Of a stretch of 8,163 bases of DNA, positions 1-5,394 are shown in pieces. Where the stretch lies: positions 1 to 8,163 of the forward strand of contig CACWYF010000045.1 in the NCBI GenBank assembly GCA_902765035.1, written 5' to 3'. The notes under the pieces are model-generated. The model made no database searches, was not told the DNA's origin, and saw nothing but the letters and a program-made list of their open reading frames with translations. Position 1 is the first letter of the stretch; each line of letters starts with the position of its first letter. The translations under genes were made by a program, and so were the position numbers. Source of the DNA: an uncultured Eubacteriales bacterium. GTDB taxonomy: Bacteria; Bacillota; Clostridia; Peptostreptococcales; Anaerovoracaceae.

Positions 1-436
1 AGACAAGGATGTTTGGTATGAGGACCGCGTGTATCTTACGCCTCTTGAGCTGGTCGTAGAGATCCGTGCGGCTTCCGAATGAGACCTTGAGCTCGATCTC
101 AGGGTGACTTTTACTGAACATGCTAAGTATTGAGAGATCGAAGAACTCTCCGTAAACACCTATCTTCAGCTCATCTTCAGCGACCTGCATCAGCTGTCTG
201 GTCAGGTCGTCATAGTCTTTCTTAAGCTCCTTGGCTCCGTTATAGAATGTGTGGCCGGCCTCAGTAAGGCTGCACTCGCGGGTCGTCCTGTAGAAGAGTT
301 TGACCCCGAGCTCATCTTCGAGCTGCGCTATGTATTTACTCATTGTCGTCTGTGCGACGTTGCACTTTTCTGCGGCCTGAGTGAAGCTCGCACTGTTGGC
401 TGCCGCGAAGAAAAGGTCAAGTTTGCTAATATCCAT
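1..436 (-). CDS. LysR-family transcriptional regulator, N-terminal part (runs off left edge)
   Basis: Reading the minus strand from the ATG at 436 gives 145 codons without a stop, starting MDISKLDLFFAAANSASFTQ. Residues about 17-50 form the LysR winged helix-turn-helix (SFTQAAEKCNVAQTTMSKYI, then LEDELGVKLFYR), with the family-typical L-T-E-A-G at 57-61 opening the linker helix (about 58-83). The effector-binding domain begins near residue 90 (LKIGVYG) and is cut by the window; family members are near 300 residues. An AGAGAGG ribosome binding site lies six bases before the start. It is divergent from hadI across a 237-nt gap, the classic arrangement for a LysR regulator that controls its neighbour and itself, so it probably senses a substrate or intermediate of this pathway. 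Family assignment is firm; the regulatory target and ligand are inferences. Confidence 0.93.
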   Translation of the reverse strand, partial: MDISKLDLFFAAANSASFTQAAEKCNVAQTTMSKYIAQLEDELGVKLFYRTTRECSLTEAGHTFYNGAKELKKDYDDLTRQLMQVAEDELKIGVYGEFFDLSILSMFSKSHPEIELKVSFGSRTDLYDQLKRRKIHAVLIPNILV

Positions 437-486
437 AGAAACCTCTCTTTATCAGAAAATGCTTAAGAAATCCAGTGACGACAATG

Positions 487-515
487 ATTTTATACGCAAC
501 GAAATGCAAAGTAAA
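487..515 (-). promoter_or_regulatory. Candidate promoter of the LysR-type regulator
   Basis: On the minus strand a TTTACT -35 (510-515, 4 of 6 consensus bases) and a TAAAAT -10 (487-492, 5 of 6) are separated by 17 nt. Transcription would start near 480, giving a leader of about 45 nt before the ATG at 436. This is a consensus match by eye only. Confidence 0.4.
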
Positions 516-531
516 GCACAGCCAGCACGAT

Positions 532-555
532 TTGGAATAAATAAATTATATTCAA
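532..555. promoter_or_regulatory. Candidate LysR-type regulator binding dyad
   Basis: An imperfect AT-rich inverted repeat, TTGGAATA (532-539) and TATTCAA (549-555), has arms that match apart from one extra G. It contains a T-N11-A core (T538, A550), the loose signature of LysR-family sites. It lies between the two candidate promoters, about 63 nt upstream of the predicted regulator start and about 80 nt upstream of the predicted hadI start. AT-rich sequence yields such dyads by chance, so this is suggestive only. Confidence 0.3.
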
Positions 556-588
556 CAAGAAGTTTCTTTACAGGATTGCCGGGCGAGA

Positions 589-617
589 TTGACAGTGAAT
601 TAACAAAATGAGAGAAT
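589..617 (+). promoter_or_regulatory. Candidate promoter of hadI and the operon
   Basis: A perfect TTGACA -35 (589-594) is followed after 17 nt by GAGAAT (612-617, 4 of 6 -10 bases). Transcription would begin near 624, giving a leader of about 50 nt. The strong -35 with a weak -10 fits a promoter that needs an activator such as the divergent LysR protein. The promoter overlaps the upstream ATG at 608, which argues against that codon as the hadI start. Confidence 0.45.
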
Positions 618-644
618 CTGAAATAGATAAATTCTTAACAAATA

Positions 645-660
645 GTCGCCGGAAGGCGGC
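645..660 (+). other. GNRA-loop hairpin just upstream of the hadI ribosome binding site
   Basis: GTCGCC (645-650) pairs with GGCGGC (655-660), with one G-U wobble, around a GGAA tetraloop, a GNRA-type loop. It ends one base before the GGAG ribosome binding site at 662-665. It could stabilise the 5' end of the message or tune ribosome access to hadI. There is no U-tract, so it is not a terminator. Confidence 0.4.
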
Positions 661-673
661 CGGAGAACAGGAT

Positions 674-1465
674 ATGATAACTCTCGGAATAGATATCGGA
701 TCGACAACTTCAAAGTGTGTTCTTATGAAAGACGGCAGCGAAATCCTGACATACAGCCTCAGGATAGGCGGACTCGGAACAGAGGGACCTGAAGAGGCGC
801 TGGAAGAACTGTGGAATAAGACAGAATATACGCCTGATCAGGTGGACCGTACGATCGTCACAGGATACGGACGCAATAAGTATGAAGGAGCAGACGGAGA
901 GGTCAGTGAGCTGACCTGTCATGCTCTCGGAGGCAGATTCGTTTTTCCGGAGATGAGGACGCTTATAGATATAGGAGGACAGGATGCCAAGATCATCTCA
1001 CTGAGTGATAGCGGCAGAATGTCCAATTTTGTCATGAACGATAAATGCGCTGCCGGCACAGGAAGGTTCCTGGATGTCATGGCGAATATCCTGAGAATGG
1101 ATATCGACGAACTGGACGAATGCGCAGCGAAGTCTGAGAACCCGGCATCCATCTCGAGCACATGCACCGTATTCGCTGAATCCGAGGTCATCAGCCAGCT
1201 CGCCAACGGGGTGTCGAGACCTGACCTTGTAGCAGGCATATGCGAGAGCGTGGCTTCCAGGGTGAGCGCACTTGCGAGGAGGGCCGGAGTCGTACCTCAG
1301 GTGTGCATGTCCGGAGGAGTCGCTAAGAACAATGCTGTAAGGAATGCTCTGGCGAAGAGCCTCGAAACAGAAATAGACACTGACCCTATGGCACAGTATT
1401 TTGGAGCTATAGGGGCTGCGCTGTACGGATACCGTCAGCTGCAGAAGAATAAAGACAATAAATAA
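674..1465 (+). CDS. hadI: 2-hydroxyacyl-CoA dehydratase activator (archerase), HadI/FldI/HgdC family
   Basis: This 263-residue protein matches the roughly 260-residue activator family. Active as a homodimer, these proteins hold one [4Fe-4S] cluster between subunits and use ATP to push a single low-potential electron into the dehydratase. Visible motifs are the phosphate loop GIDIGSTTSK (5-14), GGQDAK (101-106), the cluster cysteines Cys125 in NDKCAAGTGRF and Cys164 in SSTCTVFAESE, and GGVAKN (214-219) of the ASKHA fold. The ATG at 674 is chosen because GGAG lies eight bases upstream and the protein then starts at the family N-terminus; an in-frame ATG at 608 would add 22 unrelated residues. 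Arginine codons differ from hadC (AGG 7 of 14 here, 1 of 15 there), consistent with lower expression. Tandem stops TAA TAG end it. It probably activates HadBC downstream. Confidence 0.95.
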   Translation: MITLGIDIGSTTSKCVLMKDGSEILTYSLRIGGLGTEGPEEALEELWNKTEYTPDQVDRTIVTGYGRNKYEGADGEVSELTCHALGGRFVFPEMRTLIDIGGQDAKIISLSDSGRMSNFVMNDKCAAGTGRFLDVMANILRMDIDELDECAAKSENPASISSTCTVFAESEVISQLANGVSRPDLVAGICESVASRVSALARRAGVVPQVCMSGGVAKNNAVRNALAKSLETEIDTDPMAQYFGAIGAALYGYRQLQKNKDNK

Positions 1466-1530
1466 TAGTAAAAACTGACAGACGGCGGGCGGCAAACCAT
1501 CGTGAGTCAGAATAACAACAAAGTGAGAAA

Positions 1531-1556
1531 CCGCCTTCTGCGGCAACAGAAGACGG
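1531..1556 (+). other. Hairpin in the 5' half of the hadB leader
   Basis: CCGCCTTCTG (1531-1540) pairs with CAGAAGACGG (1547-1556) around a CGGCAA loop, with one C-A mismatch in ten. No U-run follows, so it is not an intrinsic terminator. Its 5' arm can alternatively pair with GGGCGG at 1487-1492, so two states are possible. Confidence 0.5.
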
Positions 1557-1567
1557 CTTCAAATACA

Positions 1568-1621
1568 GGGCTCTGTGTGGCAGAACCGTGTACCCAAAAA
1601 GGATTTTACCGCACGGAGCTC
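1568..1621 (+). promoter_or_regulatory. Antiterminator-like stem in the hadB leader
   Basis: GGGCTCTGTGTGG (1568-1580) pairs without interruption with CCGCACGGAGCTC (1609-1621), 13 bp with three G-U wobbles, around a 28-nt loop. The last seven bases of the 3' arm (1615-1621) are also the first seven of the terminator-like hairpin, so the two cannot coexist. In addition, loop bases CCCAAAA (1593-1599) match TTTTGGG (1634-1640) in the terminator 3' arm, which could lock the antiterminated state. Function is inferred from complementarity alone. Confidence 0.5.
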
Positions 1622-1648
1622 AGAATTTAAATATTTTGGGCTCCTTTT
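1615..1648 (+). terminator. Intrinsic terminator-like hairpin upstream of hadB (conditional)
   Basis: Bases 1615-1626 (GGAGCTCAGAAT) pair with 1633-1644 (ATTTTGGGCTCC), 12 continuous base pairs with two G-U wobbles, around a six-base TTAAAT loop. TTTT follows at 1645-1648. The short U-run suggests incomplete termination. It sits inside an apparent operon just before the main enzyme genes and overlaps an antiterminator-like stem, so a conditional or leaky attenuator fits better than a plain end-of-operon terminator. Confidence 0.55.
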
Positions 1649-1657
1649 GCGCCCAAA
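1635..1657 (+). repeat. Inverted repeat competing with the terminator 3' arm
   Basis: TTTGGGC (1635-1641) pairs perfectly with GCCCAAA (1651-1657) around a nine-base loop. Its 5' arm lies inside the terminator 3' arm, so forming it would break the terminator hairpin. It ends 19 bases before the hadB ribosome binding site. Confidence 0.4.
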
Positions 1658-1688
1658 TAATTAACCAACGTTTATTAAGGAGGATGAA

Positions 1689-2948
1689 ATGGCAGAAGAA
1701 GTCAAAAAGCCTGAAGAAGTCAAGAAGCCTCGCAAGCCGCTGGATCCTAATTCAGCAAAGTACAAGCTTGGCAAGATCGCATCAGATGCTTTTGCAACAG
1801 CTATTGAGGCCAAGAAGCAGGGCAAGCCTGTAGCATGGGTCTCCAGTAATTTCCCGGTTGAGATCCCTGAGACTCTGGGTCTGGCAACAGCTTATCCTGA
1901 GAACCAGGCTGCAGGAATCGCAGCAAGAGGAGCAGGCGAGAGAATGTGCGAAGTCGCTGAGGCAGACGGATATTCAAACGATATCTGCGCTTACGCAAGG
2001 ATCAGCCTTGCATATGCAAAGCTGAAGGAATGTCCTGAGCAGGACGTTGCTATGCCGGATGTACTGCTCTGCTGCAACAACATCTGCAACTGCATGATCA
2101 AGTGGTATGAGAACCTCTCTCAGGAACTGAATATCCCAATGATCATGCTGGATATCCCGTTCAACCCTGACTATGAGGTATCCGATGCAGAGGTAGCTTA
2201 TGTAACAGGACAGTTCTGGGATGCAGTTCACCAGCTTGAGGACCTGTTCGGTCTCAAGTGGGATGACGACAGATTCAAGGAAGTTACCGGATTCAGCTGC
2301 CGTTCAAGCCGTGCATGGCTCGAAGCAACAGCACAGGCTAAATACACACCGTCTCCGTTCAACGGATTCGACCTTCTGAACCACATGGCTGTAATGGTTA
2401 CTGCAAGAGGTAAGGAAGAGGCCGGAGAAGCAATGGAGACACTTCTCAAGGAGTACAAAGAGAATCACGAAAAGGGCGAGAGCACTTTCCGCGTAGAGGA
2501 AAAGCACAGAGTAATGTTCGAAGGTATCGCATGCTGGCCTTACCTCAGAGTCACATCGAGAGGACTCAAGGACCGCGGCATCAACATGGTAACGACTATC
2601 TATGCTGACGCATTCGGTTTTGACTACAACTCATTCGATGAGATGATCAGGGCTTACTGCAGCGTTCCTAACGCTATCAATCTCGAGAAGTCCAGAGACA
2701 AGAGAGTCAAGCTCTGCAAGGACAACAACGTAGAGGGACTCCTCGTTCACACCAACAGATCCTGCAAGCTCTGGTCAGGATTCATGGCTGAGATGAGCCG
2801 TCAGATAGGCAAAGAGTGCAATATCCCTGTAACAAGCTTTGACGGTGACCAGGCTGACCCTAGGAACTTCTCCGAGGCTCAGTATGACACAAGAGTCCAG
2901 GGTCTCTACGAGATCATGGAAAGCAACAAGGAAGCTAAGGAGGCGTAA
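1689..2948 (+). CDS. hadB: (R)-2-hydroxyacyl-CoA dehydratase, alpha subunit (HadB/FldB-like)
   Basis: This 419-residue protein is slightly longer than the roughly 408-residue C. difficile HadB. With HadC it forms the radical dehydratase that converts an (R)-2-hydroxyacyl-CoA to the (E)-2-enoyl-CoA through a ketyl radical. Conserved blocks include YPENQAAG (69-76), ICAYAR (99-104), LLCCNNICNCMIKWYEN (126-142), PSPFNGFDL (221-229), EGIACWPY (278-285), HTNRSCKLWS (354-363) and FDGDQADPR (384-392). By alignment from memory to C. difficile HadB (Cys84, Cys117, Cys346), the [4Fe-4S] ligands are Cys100, Cys133 and Cys359. The start follows AAGGAGG by five bases. The N-terminus is a Lys/Glu/Pro-rich extension with a tandem hexapeptide repeat. 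hadC follows after 2 nt, as expected for equimolar subunits. Substrate specificity (Had versus Fld) is not determinable here. Confidence 0.95.
   Translation: MAEEVKKPEEVKKPRKPLDPNSAKYKLGKIASDAFATAIEAKKQGKPVAWVSSNFPVEIPETLGLATAYPENQAAGIAARGAGERMCEVAEADGYSNDICAYARISLAYAKLKECPEQDVAMPDVLLCCNNICNCMIKWYENLSQELNIPMIMLDIPFNPDYEVSDAEVAYVTGQFWDAVHQLEDLFGLKWDDDRFKEVTGFSCRSSRAWLEATAQAKYTPSPFNGFDLLNHMAVMVTARGKEEAGEAMETLLKEYKENHEKGESTFRVEEKHRVMFEGIACWPYLRVTSRGLKDRGINMVTTIYADAFGFDYNSFDEMIRAYCSVPNAINLEKSRDKRVKLCKDNNVEGLLVHTNRSCKLWSGFMAEMSRQIGKECNIPVTSFDGDQADPRNFSEAQYDTRVQGLYEIMESNKEAKEA
1695..1730 (+). repeat. 18-bp tandem duplication at the 5' end of hadB
   Basis: Two adjacent 18-bp units (1695-1712 and 1713-1730) differ only by AAA versus AAG and encode EEVKKP twice. 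The repeat accounts for part of the extra N-terminal length of this subunit and is in frame. Confidence 0.8.
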
Positions 2949-2950
2949 TC

Positions 2951-4060
2951 ATGGTTCAGGATGTAATGAAGAAATTCCACGAGGCCGCAGTTTCGCCTCG
3001 TGCACAGATGGATAAATACATGGCTGAGGGAAAGAAGATCGTCCTCACAGCACCAGTATACACACCGGAAGAGCTGATCCACTCCATGGGATTCGTTCCT
3101 ATGGGAGCATGGGGAGCAGACATGGAGCTGAACAGATCCAAGGAGTATTTCCCTGCATTCCTCTGCTCGATCGTTCAGTCGATCCTCGAGCTCGGTATCA
3201 AGGGAGCATACAAAGGTGCGAGCGCTATCGTCATCCCTTCACTCTGCGACACTCTCAAGACTCTCGGCGAGAACTGGAAGTATGCAGTTGATGACATCAA
3301 GTTCATCCCTATGACATATCCGCAGAACAGAAAGCCTGACTACGGTATCGCTTTCACTAAGGCAGGATATGAGAGAGTCATCAGAGATCTCGAGGCTCTC
3401 GGCGGAAAGTATGATCCGGCTGCGCTCGCAGAATCCATCAAGGTATACAACAGGCACAATGCTGTTATGAGACAGCTCGACGAGACTCTTGCTGCTCATC
3501 CTGAGATCACTGCAGCAGAGAGAAGCGACATCTTCAAGAGTGCTTACTTCATGACCAAGGAAGAACACACTGCTCTCGTGGAAGAGTTCCTCTCTGAACT
3601 CGGCGAAGCAGGAGAAGAGAAGATCGGCATCGTAGTCAGCGGAATCCTGACAGACGCTCCTCAGCTCAACGAAATCTTCGATGAGTTCGGAATGCACATC
3701 GTTGCCGATGACGTTGCAGCACAGTCACGTCAGTACAGAACTGATGCTCCTGAGATGGATGATCCTCTTCAGGCACTCGCAGTCAAGTTCGCAAACATGG
3801 ACAACTGCTCAGTACTCTACAACGTTAAGAAGCCTAGAGTACAGTGGATCGTTGATACAGCCAAGGCTCGCAACGCAAAGGGCGTCGTAGTCGTAATGAC
3901 CAAGTTCTGCGACCCTGAAGAATTCGATTACGTAATGATCAAAAAGGCATGCGAAAAGGCAGACCTGCCTCTCGCACTCGTGGAAGTAGACAGACAGATG
4001 GTCCACTTCGAGCAGGTTAGAACCAACCTCGAGACATTCCGCGACATGCTGACTATGTAA
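2951..4060 (+). CDS. hadC: (R)-2-hydroxyacyl-CoA dehydratase, beta subunit (HadC/FldC-like)
   Basis: This 369-residue protein matches the second dehydratase subunit in length and in motifs: PVYTPEELIHSMGFVPMGAWG (35-55), EYFPAFLCSIVQS (65-77), IPSLCDTLKTLGENWK (95-110), PQNRKPDYG (124-132), VADDVAAQSRQYRTD (251-265) and MTKFCDPEEFDY (316-327). Cys72, Cys99 and Cys320 in these blocks are the likely [4Fe-4S] ligands. In this family the beta cluster probably takes part in delivering the activator's electron to the alpha-subunit active site. The gene starts 2 nt after the hadB stop, and its AAGGAGG (2937-2943) lies inside the hadB coding end, pointing to coupled translation. Arginine codons are strongly AGA-biased (10 of 15), as expected for an abundant enzyme. 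Confidence 0.95.
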   Translation: MVQDVMKKFHEAAVSPRAQMDKYMAEGKKIVLTAPVYTPEELIHSMGFVPMGAWGADMELNRSKEYFPAFLCSIVQSILELGIKGAYKGASAIVIPSLCDTLKTLGENWKYAVDDIKFIPMTYPQNRKPDYGIAFTKAGYERVIRDLEALGGKYDPAALAESIKVYNRHNAVMRQLDETLAAHPEITAAERSDIFKSAYFMTKEEHTALVEEFLSELGEAGEEKIGIVVSGILTDAPQLNEIFDEFGMHIVADDVAAQSRQYRTDAPEMDDPLQALAVKFANMDNCSVLYNVKKPRVQWIVDTAKARNAKGVVVVMTKFCDPEEFDYVMIKKACEKADLPLALVEVDRQMVHFEQVRTNLETFRDMLTM

Positions 4061-4072
4061 AAGGAGAAAATT

Positions 4073-5317
4073 ATGAGTAATGTAAGCAGACCTCTTGAAG
4101 GTGTCAAGGTCGTTGAACTTGCAACCTTCATCGCAGCTCCTTGTACTGCAAGATTCCTCGCTGACCTCGGTGCTGATGTCATCAAGGTCGAGGCTCCTAA
4201 GGGAGACCCTCTTAGATACACTGCAGTAAACGAAGGACGCCCTCTGGATCAGAAAGAGAACACTTCATATGATCTTGAGAACGCAGGCAAGAGATGTATC
4301 GCTCTCAACACCAAGACTGAAGAGGGCAGAGCTGCTCTTGAGAAGCTGATCGCAAACGCTGACGTATTCATCTGCAACTGGAGACAGGGACCTCTTAAGA
4401 GAGCAGGTCTCGACTGGGATACACTTCACGCAAAGTATCCTGCTCTGGTTATGGGATATATCTCAGGATACGGCGAGAAGGGTCCTGACAAGGATCTTCC
4501 GGGATTCGACTTTACCGCTTTCTATGCAAGAGGCGGCATCCTCGGACCTCTGAGAGACAAGACAAGCACACCTATGCTGACCGTTCAGGGATTCGGCGAC
4601 CATCAGGTAGCCATGAACCTCGCAGCAGGAGTACTCGCTGCACTCTACAAGGCCAAGATGACAGGCGAAGGAGACCAGGTAGTAGTATCCCTCTTCCACA
4701 GTGCTGTATGGGACGTTTCCCTGATGCTGCAGGCAAGCCAGTATGGTTCAGACAGCTGCAGATTCCCTATGGAAAGATGGGAGAACGGCAACCCTCTGAC
4801 AATGGTTTACCAGACTAAGGATGATCAGTGGCTGCAGATCGCTATGCCTCAGTATGACAGACATTATCCGATCTTCATGAACGCTGTAGGACACCCTGAA
4901 CTGGCTGAAGATCCGAGATACTATCCGCAGAAGAACCTCGTTCCTAACAGAAAAGAGTTCTCGGCATGGATGAATGAGCTGTTCCTTACAAGAAACTGTG
5001 ATGAGTGGTGCAAGGTTCTTGATGAAGCAGATATCCCTTACGCTGTCGCTCAGAACTGGGACACACTGCTTGTGGACAAGCAGGCATGGGCATCGGATAT
5101 CTTCTACGAGATGCAGTACTCCAACGGAAACAAGCGTACTCTCGTAAGACCTCCTGTAGTGTTCAAGGAAAACGGTCTGCCTGAATACAACAGAGGACCA
5201 TATCTTGCAGAGCATACAGAAGAGATCCTGGCACAGTACGGATACACCGATGAAGAGATCAGCAAAATGATCGAGGACGGTGCCGCAGTATCCATGGATC
5301 CGGCCCTCAGAGACTAA
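4073..5317 (+). CDS. hadA: Class III (CaiB/BaiF/Frc family) 2-hydroxyacyl-CoA transferase, HadA/FldA-like
   Basis: This 414-residue protein is a family III CoA-transferase. It moves CoA from the pathway's acyl- or enoyl-CoA to the free 2-hydroxy acid, supplying the dehydratase substrate and releasing the end product. The N-terminus has the family signature LEGVKVVELATFIAAPCTARF (8-28), then GADVIKVEAPKGDPLRY (33-49), NWRQGPLKRAGLDW (102-115) and GYGEKGPDKDLPGFDFTAF (132-150). Asp146 in PGFD corresponds to the catalytic aspartate that forms the acyl anhydride in formyl-CoA transferase. GFGDHQ and the C-terminal LPEYNRGPYLAEHTEEIL block also match FldA. It starts 12 nt after hadC with AAGGAG at 4061-4066. 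Placement with hadBC makes a HadA/FldA role much more likely than carnitine or bile-acid CoA transfer. The acyl specificity is unknown. Confidence 0.93.
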   Translation: MSNVSRPLEGVKVVELATFIAAPCTARFLADLGADVIKVEAPKGDPLRYTAVNEGRPLDQKENTSYDLENAGKRCIALNTKTEEGRAALEKLIANADVFICNWRQGPLKRAGLDWDTLHAKYPALVMGYISGYGEKGPDKDLPGFDFTAFYARGGILGPLRDKTSTPMLTVQGFGDHQVAMNLAAGVLAALYKAKMTGEGDQVVVSLFHSAVWDVSLMLQASQYGSDSCRFPMERWENGNPLTMVYQTKDDQWLQIAMPQYDRHYPIFMNAVGHPELAEDPRYYPQKNLVPNRKEFSAWMNELFLTRNCDEWCKVLDEADIPYAVAQNWDTLLVDKQAWASDIFYEMQYSNGNKRTLVRPPVVFKENGLPEYNRGPYLAEHTEEILAQYGYTDEEISKMIEDGAAVSMDPALRD

Positions 5318-5394
5318 TTTTCAAGATAAAACATAAAAAAGGGACTGGTTCACCTAATAGCGGGGGAATTAAGTTTTTTCGGAGGATAATCAAA

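Larger units (their letters stand above)
1466..1688 (+). promoter_or_regulatory. Structured intergenic leader before hadB (candidate attenuator or riboswitch)
   Basis: These 223 nt between hadI and hadB contain no convincing gene but many complementary segments. The 5' half holds CTGAC/GTCAG (1475-1479 with 1506-1510), GGGCGG/CCGCCT (1487-1492 with 1531-1536) and a near-perfect hairpin CCGCCTTCTG/CAGAAGACGG (1531-1540 with 1547-1556, one mismatch). The 3' half holds a 13-bp antiterminator-like stem and a 12-bp terminator-like stem that share bases. The hadB ribosome binding site AAGGAGG (1677-1683) lies outside both main stems, which suggests transcriptional rather than translational control. 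I do not recognise a known riboswitch class, and no strong internal promoter is evident. Structures were paired by hand. Confidence 0.55.

Noticed and set aside
251..611. Two short plus-strand frames in the left region
   Set aside because: They are antisense to the LysR gene or extend into the AT-rich control region, and the proteins look like nothing known. The minus-strand LysR reading is unambiguous.
608..673. Upstream in-frame ATG extending hadI by 22 residues
   Set aside because: There is no ribosome binding site before it, it overlaps the candidate promoter, and the extra residues do not belong to the activator family. The ATG at 674 has GGAG well placed.
998..1546. 182-codon antisense frame over hadI
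   Set aside because: It lies antisense to a well-conserved gene, has no family resemblance, and is best explained as a shadow. The same holds for antisense frames at 4748-5215 and 6989-7474.
1574..1590. T-box-like string (GTGTGGCA then CCGTG) resembling the tRNA-sensing antiterminator bulge
   Set aside because: The match needs a three-base insertion, the TGG is paired within the 13-bp stem, and the upstream 100 nt lack a recognisable Stem I with specifier loop and AGUGA motifs. A T-box cannot be claimed.
1588..1833. 81-codon open frame overlapping the leader and hadB start
   Set aside because: It begins at a GTG inside the structured leader without a ribosome binding site and then runs in another frame through hadB. 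It is a coding shadow.
5318..5394. Possible terminator or riboswitch in the hadA-ldhA gap (T-run at 5374-5379, a GGGACTGG string)
   Set aside because: No stable stem precedes the T-run, and the SAM-riboswitch-like octamer stands alone without its other conserved parts. I see only the ribosome binding site there.
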